Positions 14,532-22,511 are shown, counted from the first letter of the stretch. The stretch is 35,407 bases of DNA from Clostridia bacterium (GCA_021202495.1 JAJQCX010000053.1:1-35407), one strand, 5' to 3'. The notes: generated by a model from the sequence alone, not told the origin. A program made the numbers and translations.

Positions 14532-14953
14532 CGTAAATCCTCCAGTCTCTTATTTTCGCCAAGCGCCGCAACCTGCGCGACAAAGCTGTTCATTGTCTCC
14601 GCAAATTTCGCGCCCTCCGCCGCCGAAACCCACTCAACTCTCGTTCTTTCCTTTTCAATGCCGAGATAGTTGAGCATTGAGAACAGCAGCGCCATTCTTC
14701 GCCTTGTGTAGTAGTTGCCCGATATATAGTGGCAGTCTCCCGGGTGGCAGCCACAGAGGATAACCCCGTCGGCGCCGCGCTGGAACGCGCGCAGAATAAA
14801 CATCGGGTTTACGCGGCAGGAGCAGGGAACTCTGATTATCTTAACCTCCGCCGGATAGTTGAGGCGGTTGTTGCCCGCAAGGTCCGCGCCCGCGTATGAA
14901 CACCAGTTGCAGCAGAACGCAACTATTTTGGGTTTATATTCGTTTACCGGCAT
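14519..14953 (-). CDS. flxD: MvhD/FlxD-type delta subunit linking Flx to HdrA
   Basis: A 144-residue [2Fe-2S] protein of the MvhD family. Conserved features are FCCNWCSYAGADLAG near the N terminus, RVPCSCRVNPMFILRAFQRG, and GVILCGCHPGDCHYISGNYY. In methanogens MvhD connects the hydrogenase to HdrA; in Flx-Hdr systems FlxD does the same for the NADH-oxidising module. It overlaps hdrA by 10 bases and flxC by 13. Its presence is the strongest argument that the Flx and Hdr proteins form one complex here. Confidence 0.9.
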   Translation of the reverse strand: MPVNEYKPKIVAFCCNWCSYAGADLAGNNRLNYPAEVKIIRVPCSCRVNPMFILRAFQRGADGVILCGCHPGDCHYISGNYYTRRRMALLFSMLNYLGIEKERTRVEWVSAAEGAKFAETMNSFVAQVAALGENKRLEDLRCKQ

Positions 14954-16938
14954 ATAGCATCCACCTCCGCCATGATTTGCTTGTTCGCGAAGCCCTTAAG
15001 ATCCATAGCTCCGGACGGGCACGCAACCGTGCAGGCGCCGCAGCCCTGGCACACAGCCTCGTTCACCTGCGCCACGCGGCGAACCGCCGTCGTTCTGTCG
15101 GGCATTCTGAACTCTTTGTCAACATATGTTATAGCGCCGTAAGCGCAGACGTTTGCGCAGCTTGAGCAGCCGTTGCACATCATTTCGTCGGAATGAGCGA
15201 CACAGGGGTTGCCCGTGAGCTTATCCTTCGAAAGAAGACCGATAACCTTCGACGCCGCCGCGCTCGCCTGAGCGACAGTTTCGGGAATGTCCTTTGGTCC
15301 CTGGCAGCAGCCGGAGAGGAACACGCCCGCCGTCGGGCTTTCCACGGGACGAAGCTTGGGATGAGCTTCGGTGAAGAAGTCGTTTGTGTCCATGCTCGCG
15401 GTGAGCATTGTGGCAATGCTTCTCGCGCTCTTGTCGGGCTCAATCGCCGCCGCAAGAACAACCAAGTCCGCGTCTATGTGAAGCTGCTTGTTCGCAAAAA
15501 GGTCGCTTGCCTGAACCTTGAGCTTCTTTCCTTCGGGCACAATCTTGCCCACCATGCCCTTTATATAATGTACGCCGTATTCCTCAACGGCACGTCTGTA
15601 AAATTCGTCAAAGCTCTTGCCCGGCGTGCGGACGTCGATGTAGAACACATAGACCTCCGTGTCGGGATACTTGTCGCGCGTGAGCATTGCGTGCTTTGCC
15701 GTGTACATGCAGCAAATCTTTGAGCAGTATTCCTTGCCCTTTTCCGCGCACTTGTCGCAGCGCGAGCCTACGCACTGAACAAAAACAATCGTGTGCGGAT
15801 GCTCGTGGTCGGACGGACGGAGCATAATGCCCGCGGTCGGACCTGCCGCGTTCGTCAGACGCTCAAACTCAAGGCTTGTTATAACGTCGGGCGACTGGTT
15901 GTACGCAAATTCGTCAAACTTGTCGAGGCTTATGGGGTTGTAGCCTGTCGCCGCGACAATCGCGCCGTACTTTTCTTCGATTATTTCATCCTGCTGCTTG
16001 TAGTCGATGGCCCCCGCCGTGCATACACGCGAGCAGAGTCCGCACTTGCCGTTTTTCAGCATGAGGCAGTAGTTGGGGTCAATCGTCGCAACCTTGGGCA
16101 CCGCCTGCGCGAACGGAATATAAATTGCCGTTCTGTTGTCCATGCCGAGGTTAAACTCATTCGGCACCTTTTTCATCGGGCACTTTTCCGTGCAGGCGCC
16201 GCAGCCTGTGCATATGTCCTCTTTAACGTAGCGCGCCTTTCTTCTTATCTTAGCCTCAAAGCTTCCGACAAAGCCGCTTACAGCTTCAACCTCGCTGTAG
16301 GAGAAAATTCTTATCTTGTCGTTCTGTGCCACGTCAACCATCTTGGGCGTCAAAATACACGCCGCGCAGTCAAGCGTGGGGAAAGTTTTGTCTATCTGCG
16401 CCATCTTGCCGCCGATAGTGGGCTTTTTCTCAACGATGTCAACCTCGAAGCCCGCGTCGGCAATGTCAAGCGCCGTCTGAATGCCGGCAATGCCGCCGCC
16501 GATAACGAGCGCTCTCTTTGTAACGGGGCTTTCGCCGGGAGTTAAGGGGGCATTGAGCTGAACCTTCGCTATCGCCGCCTTGCCCAATATGATTGCTTTT
16601 TCGGTGCCTGTTGCCTTATCTTTGTGTACCCATGAGCACTGCTCACGAATGTTCGCTATCTCAACCATGTAGGGATTGATACCCGCGCTTGCCGCGGTTT
16701 TGCGGAATGTCGCCTCGTGCATACGCGGCGAACAGGAACAGACAACTATCCCCGTCAGATTGTGCTCTTTGACAGCTTCTTTGATTATGTCCTGACCCGC
16801 CTGCGAGCACATATACTGATAATTCGTGGAAAATACCACGCCCGGTTCTTTGCCCAGCGCGTCCGAAACCGCCTGCACGTCAACCGTTGCCGCGATGTTC
16901 GAGCCGCACCAGCACACAAATACGCCGATCCTTTGCAT
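14944..16938 (-). CDS. hdrA: Heterodisulfide reductase-like subunit A, probable flavin-based bifurcating subunit
   Basis: A 664-residue HdrA of normal length. In order: N-terminal domain with CWCG (9-12), the FAD-binding fold VIGGGIAGIQTALDIA (145-160), the HdrA signature GKMAQIDKTFPTLDCAACIL (177-196), inserted 4Fe-4S motif CTGCGACTEKCP (243-254) and CGLCSRVC (299-306), a CVGSRCDKC/CSKICC region, and a C-terminal ferredoxin domain with CNGCSSCANVC (about 588) and CQGCGACTVACP (about 630). The FAD of HdrA splits electrons from one donor to ferredoxin and to HdrBC. It starts 15 bp after hdrC and overlaps flxD. Here the donor should be Flx and the high-potential branch HdrBC. Confidence 0.92.
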   Translation of the reverse strand: MQRIGVFVCWCGSNIAATVDVQAVSDALGKEPGVVFSTNYQYMCSQAGQDIIKEAVKEHNLTGIVVCSCSPRMHEATFRKTAASAGINPYMVEIANIREQCSWVHKDKATGTEKAIILGKAAIAKVQLNAPLTPGESPVTKRALVIGGGIAGIQTALDIADAGFEVDIVEKKPTIGGKMAQIDKTFPTLDCAACILTPKMVDVAQNDKIRIFSYSEVEAVSGFVGSFEAKIRRKARYVKEDICTGCGACTEKCPMKKVPNEFNLGMDNRTAIYIPFAQAVPKVATIDPNYCLMLKNGKCGLCSRVCTAGAIDYKQQDEIIEEKYGAIVAATGYNPISLDKFDEFAYNQSPDVITSLEFERLTNAAGPTAGIMLRPSDHEHPHTIVFVQCVGSRCDKCAEKGKEYCSKICCMYTAKHAMLTRDKYPDTEVYVFYIDVRTPGKSFDEFYRRAVEEYGVHYIKGMVGKIVPEGKKLKVQASDLFANKQLHIDADLVVLAAAIEPDKSARSIATMLTASMDTNDFFTEAHPKLRPVESPTAGVFLSGCCQGPKDIPETVAQASAAASKVIGLLSKDKLTGNPCVAHSDEMMCNGCSSCANVCAYGAITYVDKEFRMPDRTTAVRRVAQVNEAVCQGCGACTVACPSGAMDLKGFANKQIMAEVDAICR

Positions 16939-16953
16939 CTTGTCTCCTCCTTA

Positions 16954-17346
16954 TTACTTACTGAAACGTCTGAACGCGCTGACGATTGCCTGCTGTGGAA
17001 GATCGTCGTCAAGAGCCTCCGGCACGTCGTTGGGCGTCATGTGATTGTTGCCCTGCTGTCTTATTGCCATGAGGCGCACCGCCTCAATGACCTTTGCCGG
17101 CTCAACGCCGCGCGGGCAGCGGTCGACGCACGCAAAGCACGTCAGACATTTGTAAAGCGACTGCGAGTTCAAAAGCGGCTCGATGTCGCCCGTTTCGACC
17201 ATATATACAAACTGATGCGGATGGTATTCCATCTCGTCGTAGGAGGGGCAGGTGCCCGAGCACTTGCCGCAGCGCATACATTTGAGCACGTTTACGCCGC
17301 TTGTGCGCTCAATCTGTTCTTTAAGACGTGCGTTCTTGTCCATCAT
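16954..17346 (-). CDS. hdrC: Heterodisulfide reductase-like subunit C
   Basis: A 130-residue ferredoxin-like protein with the two 4Fe-4S motifs CMRCGKCSGTCPS (about 22-34) and CLTCFACVDRCPRGV (about 69-83), plus the short C-terminal helix (NDVPEALDDDLPQQAIVSAF). HdrC passes electrons between HdrA and HdrB. Its ATG overlaps the hdrB stop codon (ATGA), implying coupled translation. Length and motif spacing fit the family; no membrane helix is present, unlike HdrE-linked versions. Confidence 0.9.
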   Translation of the reverse strand: MMDKNARLKEQIERTSGVNVLKCMRCGKCSGTCPSYDEMEYHPHQFVYMVETGDIEPLLNSQSLYKCLTCFACVDRCPRGVEPAKVIEAVRLMAIRQQGNNHMTPNDVPEALDDDLPQQAIVSAFRRFSK

Positions 17347-18131
17347 GCTTCCTCCTTTATGCCGAGCGCCTCAGCCAAAAGCTCCGTGAAGTAAACCACC
17401 GGAAGCTTTTCCTCGCTCGTGCATTTTTCAAGATTGTAGCGGCAAAGGGGACATGCGGTGACGAGCATGTCAGCGCCGTGCGCCGCAGCGTCCGCGTGAA
17501 CAGCGCTGCTCTTTTTGTCCGCCAAGTCGGGAGAATCCATCGTCACATATCCGCCGCAGCACTCGTTGCGCATTGAATAAATGACGGGTGTGGCTCCTAT
17601 CGCGCGGATAAAATCCTCCAATATCTTCGGATTTTCCGCGTCGTCCATCTTCATCGTCGTCGAAGGACGAAGTAAGAGACATCCGTAATACGCGCCAATC
17701 TTTTTGCCCTTCAAGGGGTTTACGACAGCGCTCTTTATTTTGTCAAAGCCGATGACGTCGCGGAGAAGCTCAAGATAGAACATGACCTCCGTTTCGCCGT
17801 TGTAGGGCTCCTCTTTCATGTAGTTATTGACCTTCATCGCGAAATCCGCGTCCGTCTGCATTGCGTGGTTTGTCTGCTTTATCACGTTATGACAGGCGGA
17901 GCAGGCGGTAACGAGGATTTGCCCCTTGTCCTTTGCCGCCTTGAGCGCGCGCACGGAGGAGAGCTTTGTCGCAATCTCGTCCTTCGCCGACGAAAAAACG
18001 CCGCCGCAGCACTGCCAGTTTTCGATTTCCTCCAACGTCACACCCAGCTTTTCAGCCGAAAGACGCGCGTATTTGTCAAGCTCCTTTGCCTTCGTTTTTA
18101 ATGTACAGCCCGGGAAATAGCTGACTACCAT
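17343..18131 (-). CDS. hdrB: Heterodisulfide reductase-like subunit B (two CCG domains)
   Basis: A 262-residue protein with two Cys-rich CCG domains. The first has YFPGCTLKTKA, NWQCCGGVFS and ACSACHNV; the second YYGCLLL, NECCGGYVTM and ACPLCRYN. All Cys of both motifs are kept, so both non-cubane [4Fe-4S] clusters known in methanogen HdrB are possible. HdrB is the site of disulfide reduction in methanogens. With no CoM/CoB in bacteria and a fumarate reductase pair in the operon, it may hand electrons to that Fe-S subunit or to a small thiol/disulfide protein. First gene of the nine-gene run, with AAGGAG before the ATG. Confidence 0.9.
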   Translation of the reverse strand: MVVSYFPGCTLKTKAKELDKYARLSAEKLGVTLEEIENWQCCGGVFSSAKDEIATKLSSVRALKAAKDKGQILVTACSACHNVIKQTNHAMQTDADFAMKVNNYMKEEPYNGETEVMFYLELLRDVIGFDKIKSAVVNPLKGKKIGAYYGCLLLRPSTTMKMDDAENPKILEDFIRAIGATPVIYSMRNECCGGYVTMDSPDLADKKSSAVHADAAAHGADMLVTACPLCRYNLEKCTSEEKLPVVYFTELLAEALGIKEEA

Positions 18132-18348
18132 ATTTTGCTCCTTGCCTTTCTGCCCGCGTATTTTTAAAGCCTCTCTCCGTATGCGGGCCTGCGGAGGAAT
18201 TGTTTATATTAAGATTGCTTGCCGAACTGACGGCGAGCAATTGCCTCCCCACGTCGCGCGAAGCGCGTAAGAGGGGAGGGGGACCGCCCACGCTTTGCGC
18301 GGGTGGTGGTGGGGTCACAAATTCCGCTCTGCGGAATTTGCTCCTATT
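18132..18348. repeat. Repeat-rich spacer between fumarase and hdrB
   Basis: It contains the 11-bp stem ATTGCTTGCCG/CGGCGAGCAAT (18214-18241, one G-U), a GC-rich CCTCCCC/GGGGAGG region near 18243-18268 and the palindrome CAAATTCCGC-TCT-GCGGAATTTG (18318-18340). No clear promoter with T run terminator was found, so it is open whether hdrB is read from the fumarase transcript or has its own start. Confidence 0.6.
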
Positions 18349-19728
18349 TTAAACCATCTCTTCCGGATGGAAAACCTCGTCAAATCTTTCGGGTGTCAAA
18401 AAGCCCAGCTCAACGCACGCTTCCTTGAGCGAAATGTTGTCCTTGAACGCCTTTTTCGCCGTCTTAGCCGCGTTTTCGTAGCCGATGTATGGGTTGAGCG
18501 CCGTGACGAGCATGAGCGAATTGTGAAGATTGTGGTGCATCTTCTCCTTGTCCGCCGTTATGCCCGAAGCGCATTTTTTGTCAAACGAAACGATCGCCTC
18601 GCTCAAAAGCCTTACCGACTGCAGGAAGTTGTATGCGCAGACCGGCATGAATACGTTGAGCTCAAAGTTGCCCTGAGATGCCGCCATGCCGACAGCGACG
18701 TCGTTGCCGATTACCTGCACCGCAACCATCGTCACAGCTTCGCACTGTGTCGGGTTTACCTTGCCCGGCATTATCGAGCTGCCCGGCTCGTTTTCGGGAA
18801 TGTGTATCTCTCCCAAGCCGTCGCGCGGACCTGATGCGAGCCAGCGGACGTCGTTTGCTATCTTCATCATGTCGCAAGCGAGCGCCTTCACAGCGCCGTG
18901 CGCAAAGACAATTTCATCCTTGCTGGTGAGTGCGTGGAACTTGTTTTCTGCCGTCACAAATTCCTTGCCGGTCAAGCTTGATACAGCCTTGGCAACCTTT
19001 ACGTCAAAGCCCTTGGGCGCGTTGAGACCCGTGCCGACAGCCGTGCCGCCCAATGCGAGCGCGCGGAGCGGTTTGAGCGAAAGCTCAATTAACTCCTTGT
19101 CCTTTTCAAGGCTCGCCCTCCAGCCGCTTATCTCCTGGCTGAATTTAATCGGCGTCGCGTCCTGCAAATGCGTTCTGCCGCTCTTGACGATGCCCTCGTT
19201 TTCTTCTTCCAAGCGTTTAAACGTCGCGATAAGCTCGTCAACCGCGGGAATGAGCTTGTCTTCAAGCGCGCACACCGCCGAGATGTGCATTGCGGTGGGG
19301 AATGTGTCGTTTGACGACTGGCTCATGTTGATGTCGTCGTTGGGGTGCAGAAGATGCGGCGTGCCCGCAATTTCGCTCGCGCGGTTTGCAATGACCTCGT
19401 TTGCGTTCATGTTTGACTGCGTACCCGAACCCGTCTGCCATACAACAAGCGGAAAATGGTCGTTGAGCTTGCCTGCGATAACCTCGTCGCACGCCTGCTC
19501 GATGGCGGAGAGCTTTTCATCCGTCATTTTTTCGGGTTTCAAAGAATGGTTCGCGATTGCCGCCGCCTTTTTCAAAACGCCGAACGCATATGTTATCTCG
19601 CGCGGCATTGTTTCGATTCCGACGCCGATTTCAAAGTTTTCGTGGCTGCGCTGTGTCTGTGCGCCCCAATAGCTGTCCTTCGGCACCTTCATTTCGCCCA
19701 TTGAATCGTGTTCTATGCGGTATTCCAT
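18349..19728 (-). CDS. fumC: Class II fumarate hydratase (fumarase)
   Basis: A 459-residue member of the fumarase/aspartase superfamily with normal length. Motifs in order: EMKVPKDSYWGAQTQRS, VWQTGSGTQSNMNANEVI, SGRTHLQDATPI, and the signature GSSIMPGKVNPTQ. The GTQ(S)NMN-type and THLQDATP residues point to fumarase rather than aspartase or argininosuccinate lyase. It interconverts malate and fumarate without Fe-S clusters. It lies 18 bp after the malate/lactate dehydrogenase gene and upstream of the Hdr-Flx-fumarate reductase run, so in this fermenting organism it should run from malate to fumarate, feeding succinate formation. Confidence 0.93.
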   Translation of the reverse strand: MEYRIEHDSMGEMKVPKDSYWGAQTQRSHENFEIGVGIETMPREITYAFGVLKKAAAIANHSLKPEKMTDEKLSAIEQACDEVIAGKLNDHFPLVVWQTGSGTQSNMNANEVIANRASEIAGTPHLLHPNDDINMSQSSNDTFPTAMHISAVCALEDKLIPAVDELIATFKRLEEENEGIVKSGRTHLQDATPIKFSQEISGWRASLEKDKELIELSLKPLRALALGGTAVGTGLNAPKGFDVKVAKAVSSLTGKEFVTAENKFHALTSKDEIVFAHGAVKALACDMMKIANDVRWLASGPRDGLGEIHIPENEPGSSIMPGKVNPTQCEAVTMVAVQVIGNDVAVGMAASQGNFELNVFMPVCAYNFLQSVRLLSEAIVSFDKKCASGITADKEKMHHNLHNSLMLVTALNPYIGYENAAKTAKKAFKDNISLKEACVELGFLTPERFDEVFHPEEMV

Positions 19729-19746
19729 TTGTATTGCTCCTTCTCA

Positions 19747-20691
19747 TCAGAATGACAATCCGTTTATAACTTCTTTCAACGCGTCCGCGCTCTTTTGCAG
19801 TTGTGCGCGCTCCTCGTCCGTTATCGGCATGAGAATTTTGTTGCGGACGCCTGTGTTGTTGACTGCGCAAAGCACGCTCAGGCACACGTCGTCGATTCCG
19901 TACTCGCCGTGCATCATGGTGGAAATCATCATCGTCGTGTCGATGGGATTCAAGAGGCACTTGCAGATGTGCGCCACGCTCATCGAAACTGCGTAGAACG
20001 TCGCGCCCTTGCGCGCGATAACCTTTGAGCCGGACTTCTTCACAAAATCTGTAACCTCTTCTTTATTGAGCGGGGGATATACAGCGCCCTTGCCCGAAAC
20101 GGAATTGGGATAATCCTCAAGCGGTATGTTTGAAATGTTTGCAACCGACCACGGAATAAAGCTCGAATCGCCGTGCTCGCCCATTACATATGCGTGAACG
20201 TTCTTCTGGCTCACGTCGTAGTGGTCGGAAAGACATGCTCTGAGGCGCGATGTGTCCAAAATTGTGCCCGAACCGATAATCTGATTTTCCGGCAAATCGG
20301 AGCACTTGCAGAATGTGTACGTCAAAATGTCCACCGGGTTTGAAACGATGATGTACTTCGCACTCGGTGCGTACTTTGTGATCTGCGGGATAATCTCCTT
20401 TGTGATGTTTACGTTAGTCTGAGCCAGTTCAAGACGCGACTGACCCGCCTTTCTCGGAAGACCCGATGTGATAACGACAATGTCCGAGCCTACGGCGTCG
20501 GGATAGTCGCCCGCATAGATTGTGCACGGATAGCAGAACGGAACGCCCTGAACAATGTCGAGCGCTTCGCCCAGCGCCTTTTCTCTGTTGATGTCGATAA
20601 GTACGATCTCATTTGCCACGCCGTTGATTGCGGTTGTGTAGGCGATGGTAGCTCCGACGCTGCCCGCGCCGATGATGGTTATTTTACTCAT
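19747..20691 (-). CDS. mdh: Malate dehydrogenase (lactate/malate dehydrogenase family, malate-type Arg)
   Basis: A 314-residue NAD-dependent dehydrogenase of the LDH-like fold. Nucleotide motif GAGSVGATIAY (residues 8-18) with acidic LIDIN for NAD; catalytic Asp146 and Arg149 (ILDTSRLR) and His173 (MGEHGDSS), spaced exactly like Asp168, Arg171 and His195 of LDH. The specificity position (Gln102 in LDH, Arg102 in MDH) is Arg80 here, in SGLPRKAGQSR. By homology it would often be labelled L-lactate dehydrogenase, but the Arg and the fumarase gene 18 bp downstream favour oxaloacetate/malate. It has its own promoter with an operator-like palindrome over the start site, and lies behind rex, an NADH sensor. 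Confidence 0.82.
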   Translation of the reverse strand: MSKITIIGAGSVGATIAYTTAINGVANEIVLIDINREKALGEALDIVQGVPFCYPCTIYAGDYPDAVGSDIVVITSGLPRKAGQSRLELAQTNVNITKEIIPQITKYAPSAKYIIVSNPVDILTYTFCKCSDLPENQIIGSGTILDTSRLRACLSDHYDVSQKNVHAYVMGEHGDSSFIPWSVANISNIPLEDYPNSVSGKGAVYPPLNKEEVTDFVKKSGSKVIARKGATFYAVSMSVAHICKCLLNPIDTTMMISTMMHGEYGIDDVCLSVLCAVNNTGVRNKILMPITDEERAQLQKSADALKEVINGLSF

Positions 20692-20739
20692 AAATCAACA
20701 CTCCTCTACGTTTTTCTCATTTGATAGATTTTTGTCGTA

Positions 20740-20781
20740 TTGATACTATCAAGATTATATCAGAATTTGACGAAAAATCAA
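20740..20781 (-). promoter_or_regulatory. mdh promoter with operator palindrome
   Basis: Minus strand -35 TTGATT (20776-20781), 16-bp spacer, -10 TATAAT (20754-20759). Immediately downstream, over the likely start site, is the perfect 13-bp palindrome TTGATAGTATCAA (20740-20752). It resembles Rex or FNR half sites (TTGAT/ATCAA) but the spacing is not canonical for either. Confidence 0.65.
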
Positions 20782-20816
20782 CATAAATCTATCACATGTA
20801 TTTGGTTTTGCGAAAA

Positions 20817-21466
20817 TTATTCTTCAATTTCATTTTTTGCCGTGCTTTCGCGGTGCAGCTCGCCCGAAAGTACCGCAAGCCTTAACGCAAGGTTTTCGTT
20901 TTGCACAAGCGTGTCGTCGGGAACCTTTAACCGCTCGGGCGCAAAATTCCATATCGCGCGTATCCCCGCGCCCGTCATTTCGTCGCACACCTTTTGCGCC
21001 GCCGCAGCGGGCACCGTAATAATGCCTATCTTAATGTCTTCTCTTTTGACAAACTCGCCAAATTCCGCCATCGGCAGCACTCTTTTGCCGCTTTCCGTCA
21101 TGCCGACCTTCGCGTCGTCCGAGTCGAACGCCGCCACAATCTCCGCCGCATAGTCGCTAAAGCCCTCGTAATAGTAAAGCGCGCGCCCCAGCTTTCCCGC
21201 GCCGACGATTACCGCGCGGCTCACGCTGTCAAAGCCCATAAAGCGCTCCAAATGACCGATGAGTTCGCCTATTTCATATCCCGTCCGCGGCTTTCCCGCG
21301 CCGCTCACCGCGCCGAGGTCCTTTCTCACCTGCACCTCGCCGTAGCCCAGCGCCTTCGCCAGCGCCGTCGCGGAAATGTTTTTTTACCTGTCTCCGCCGC
21401 GTTTTTCAAAAACCGCAGATAAATCGGCAGCCTTCCTATAGCCGCGCCGGACAGAGCCTGTTTCAC
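20817..21466 (-). CDS. rex: Redox-sensing repressor Rex, interrupted by a one-base frameshift at an A7 run
   Basis: Two overlapping frames together give a complete Rex of about 216 residues. Frame one, from a GTG at 21466 behind GGAGG (21476-21480), encodes VKQALSGAAIGRLPIYLRF and on to ETGKK. Frame two continues NISATALAKALGYGEVQVRK, then the Rossmann domain (AVIVGAGKLGRALYYYEGF) and the C-terminal swap helix. The join is the run of seven A (T7 on the plus strand, 21379-21385). Eight A would restore the frame. It may be a true mutation, a sequencing error, or productive slippage, since A runs favour both ribosomal -1 shifting and transcriptional slippage. Rex senses NADH/NAD+ and represses fermentative genes; the mdh gene follows it. 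Confidence 0.8.
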
Positions 21467-21503
21467 AGTCGTATCCCTCCTTCCCCAATTTTCGTGCTTT
21501 ACT

Positions 21504-21532
21504 ATTGTAGCACAATTTTTTGCGACAATCAA
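21504..21532 (-). promoter_or_regulatory. rex promoter
   Basis: Minus strand -35 TTGATT (21527-21532), 17-bp spacer, -10 TACAAT (21504-21509). The -10 is part of the palindrome ATTGTGCTACAAT (21504-21516), a possible autoregulatory site. Confidence 0.65.
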
Positions 21533-21543
21533 ATGTAAATGTC

Positions 21544-21571
21544 GTATATCGATATATATTTATCGATATAC
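21544..21571. promoter_or_regulatory. 28-bp AT-rich palindrome, operator candidate
   Basis: GTATATCGATA (21544-21554), six-base centre, TATCGATATAC (21561-21571): perfect 11-bp arms. It lies between the end of the LysR gene (21573) and the rex promoter. AT-rich with no T run, so operator-like more than terminator-like. Confidence 0.55.
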
Positions 21572-21572
21572 C

Positions 21573-22511
21573 TCAATCGATAAATCCCGTCCATGTTTCG
21601 TCGCGCACTTTTTTTAATTCCTCCAAAAACTCTTTATCGAGCCTTGTCAATTCATATCCGGCGCGGCTGAGCAAAACGTCGCGGTAGCGCCGCGTTTTTT
21701 CGACAATCCTTTTCTGCACGAGCGAATATTTTTCCAAAAAGTCGCGCGGCAGAGGAGAGGAGCACATAAATGTGTCCGAGTTGTGCTCCAAAAGGTCAAA
21801 CTGGCTCGCCCGCTCAAAGAGGAAAATCTTTTTCCTGACCTTGTCCGAAAATTCCGTCCTTTTTACGTCAATCGACGGCACGCTCGGCACATAAGGGTCG
21901 GCATAGGCAAGCTCGGTGTAATCGTAAAGCTCGCGCAGCGACACCGCGTCCTTTCCCGCAAGCGGATGATTTTCGCTCATCACGATAACCCGCTCAAAAT
22001 CCTTTATCAATTCGTATGATAAGCTCTTGTCCTTCGCCATTTTTTGAAAATATACGTCGTATTCCGACGCGTAGCGCACAATCGCAAGGCGGCATTCCGA
22101 ATTTAAAATGTTATTTATCGCGCGCATGGAATTTGTCTCACGATAGTAAAGCTCGCTTTCGCACTCGGGATCCGTTTTTTGCGCAAATCGCTCAAATGCG
22201 CGCGCAATGTAGCTCACTCTCGGCGCGGAGAGGGAAAAGCGCAAAACGTCGCGGCGCTCGGATTTATAAAATTCCTCTAATTCCTCCATCTGCCCCAGCA
22301 GCTTTTTCCCGCGCTTTATAAATTCCTCGCCTTCCTCCGTCACAACCATGCCCTTGGGCGTGCGCGAAAAGACGGCAAAGCCCAATTCCTCCTCAAATTC
22401 CTTCACCGCACGGCTCAAATTGGGCTGATTCATGCAAAGCTTTTCCGCTGCTTTCTTTACGGACCCCGCGTCCGCCACCGCCGCAACGTATTTCAAATGC
22501 TGCATATTCAT
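21573..22511 (-). CDS. LysR-family transcription regulator
   Basis: A 312-residue LysR protein: helix-turn-helix at the N terminus (HLKYVAAVADAGSVKKAAEK, then NQPNLSRAVKEFEEELGFAVF) and a C-terminal effector domain from about residue 90 (LRFSLSAPRVSYIARAFERF). Only a weak GGGGGCGG precedes the ATG at 22511; the second Met (22505) is an alternative. It is the gene before rex on the same strand, with an operator-like palindrome between them, so it may influence rex expression. No divergent target is adjacent. Effector unknown. Confidence 0.88.
   Translation of the reverse strand: MNMQHLKYVAAVADAGSVKKAAEKLCMNQPNLSRAVKEFEEELGFAVFSRTPKGMVVTEEGEEFIKRGKKLLGQMEELEEFYKSERRDVLRFSLSAPRVSYIARAFERFAQKTDPECESELYYRETNSMRAINNILNSECRLAIVRYASEYDVYFQKMAKDKSLSYELIKDFERVIVMSENHPLAGKDAVSLRELYDYTELAYADPYVPSVPSIDVKRTEFSDKVRKKIFLFERASQFDLLEHNSDTFMCSSPLPRDFLEKYSLVQKRIVEKTRRYRDVLLSRAGYELTRLDKEFLEELKKVRDETWTGFID

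Noticed and set aside
18686-19672. 328-codon plus-strand ORF opposite fumC
   Set aside because: Shadow frame; fumarase signatures are on the minus strand and no ribosome site precedes the plus ORF.
20740-20752. TTGATAGTATCAA as a canonical Rex box
   Set aside because: Rex sites are about 18 bp with TTG and CAA at wider distance; only the ends agree, so I list it as an unassigned operator.
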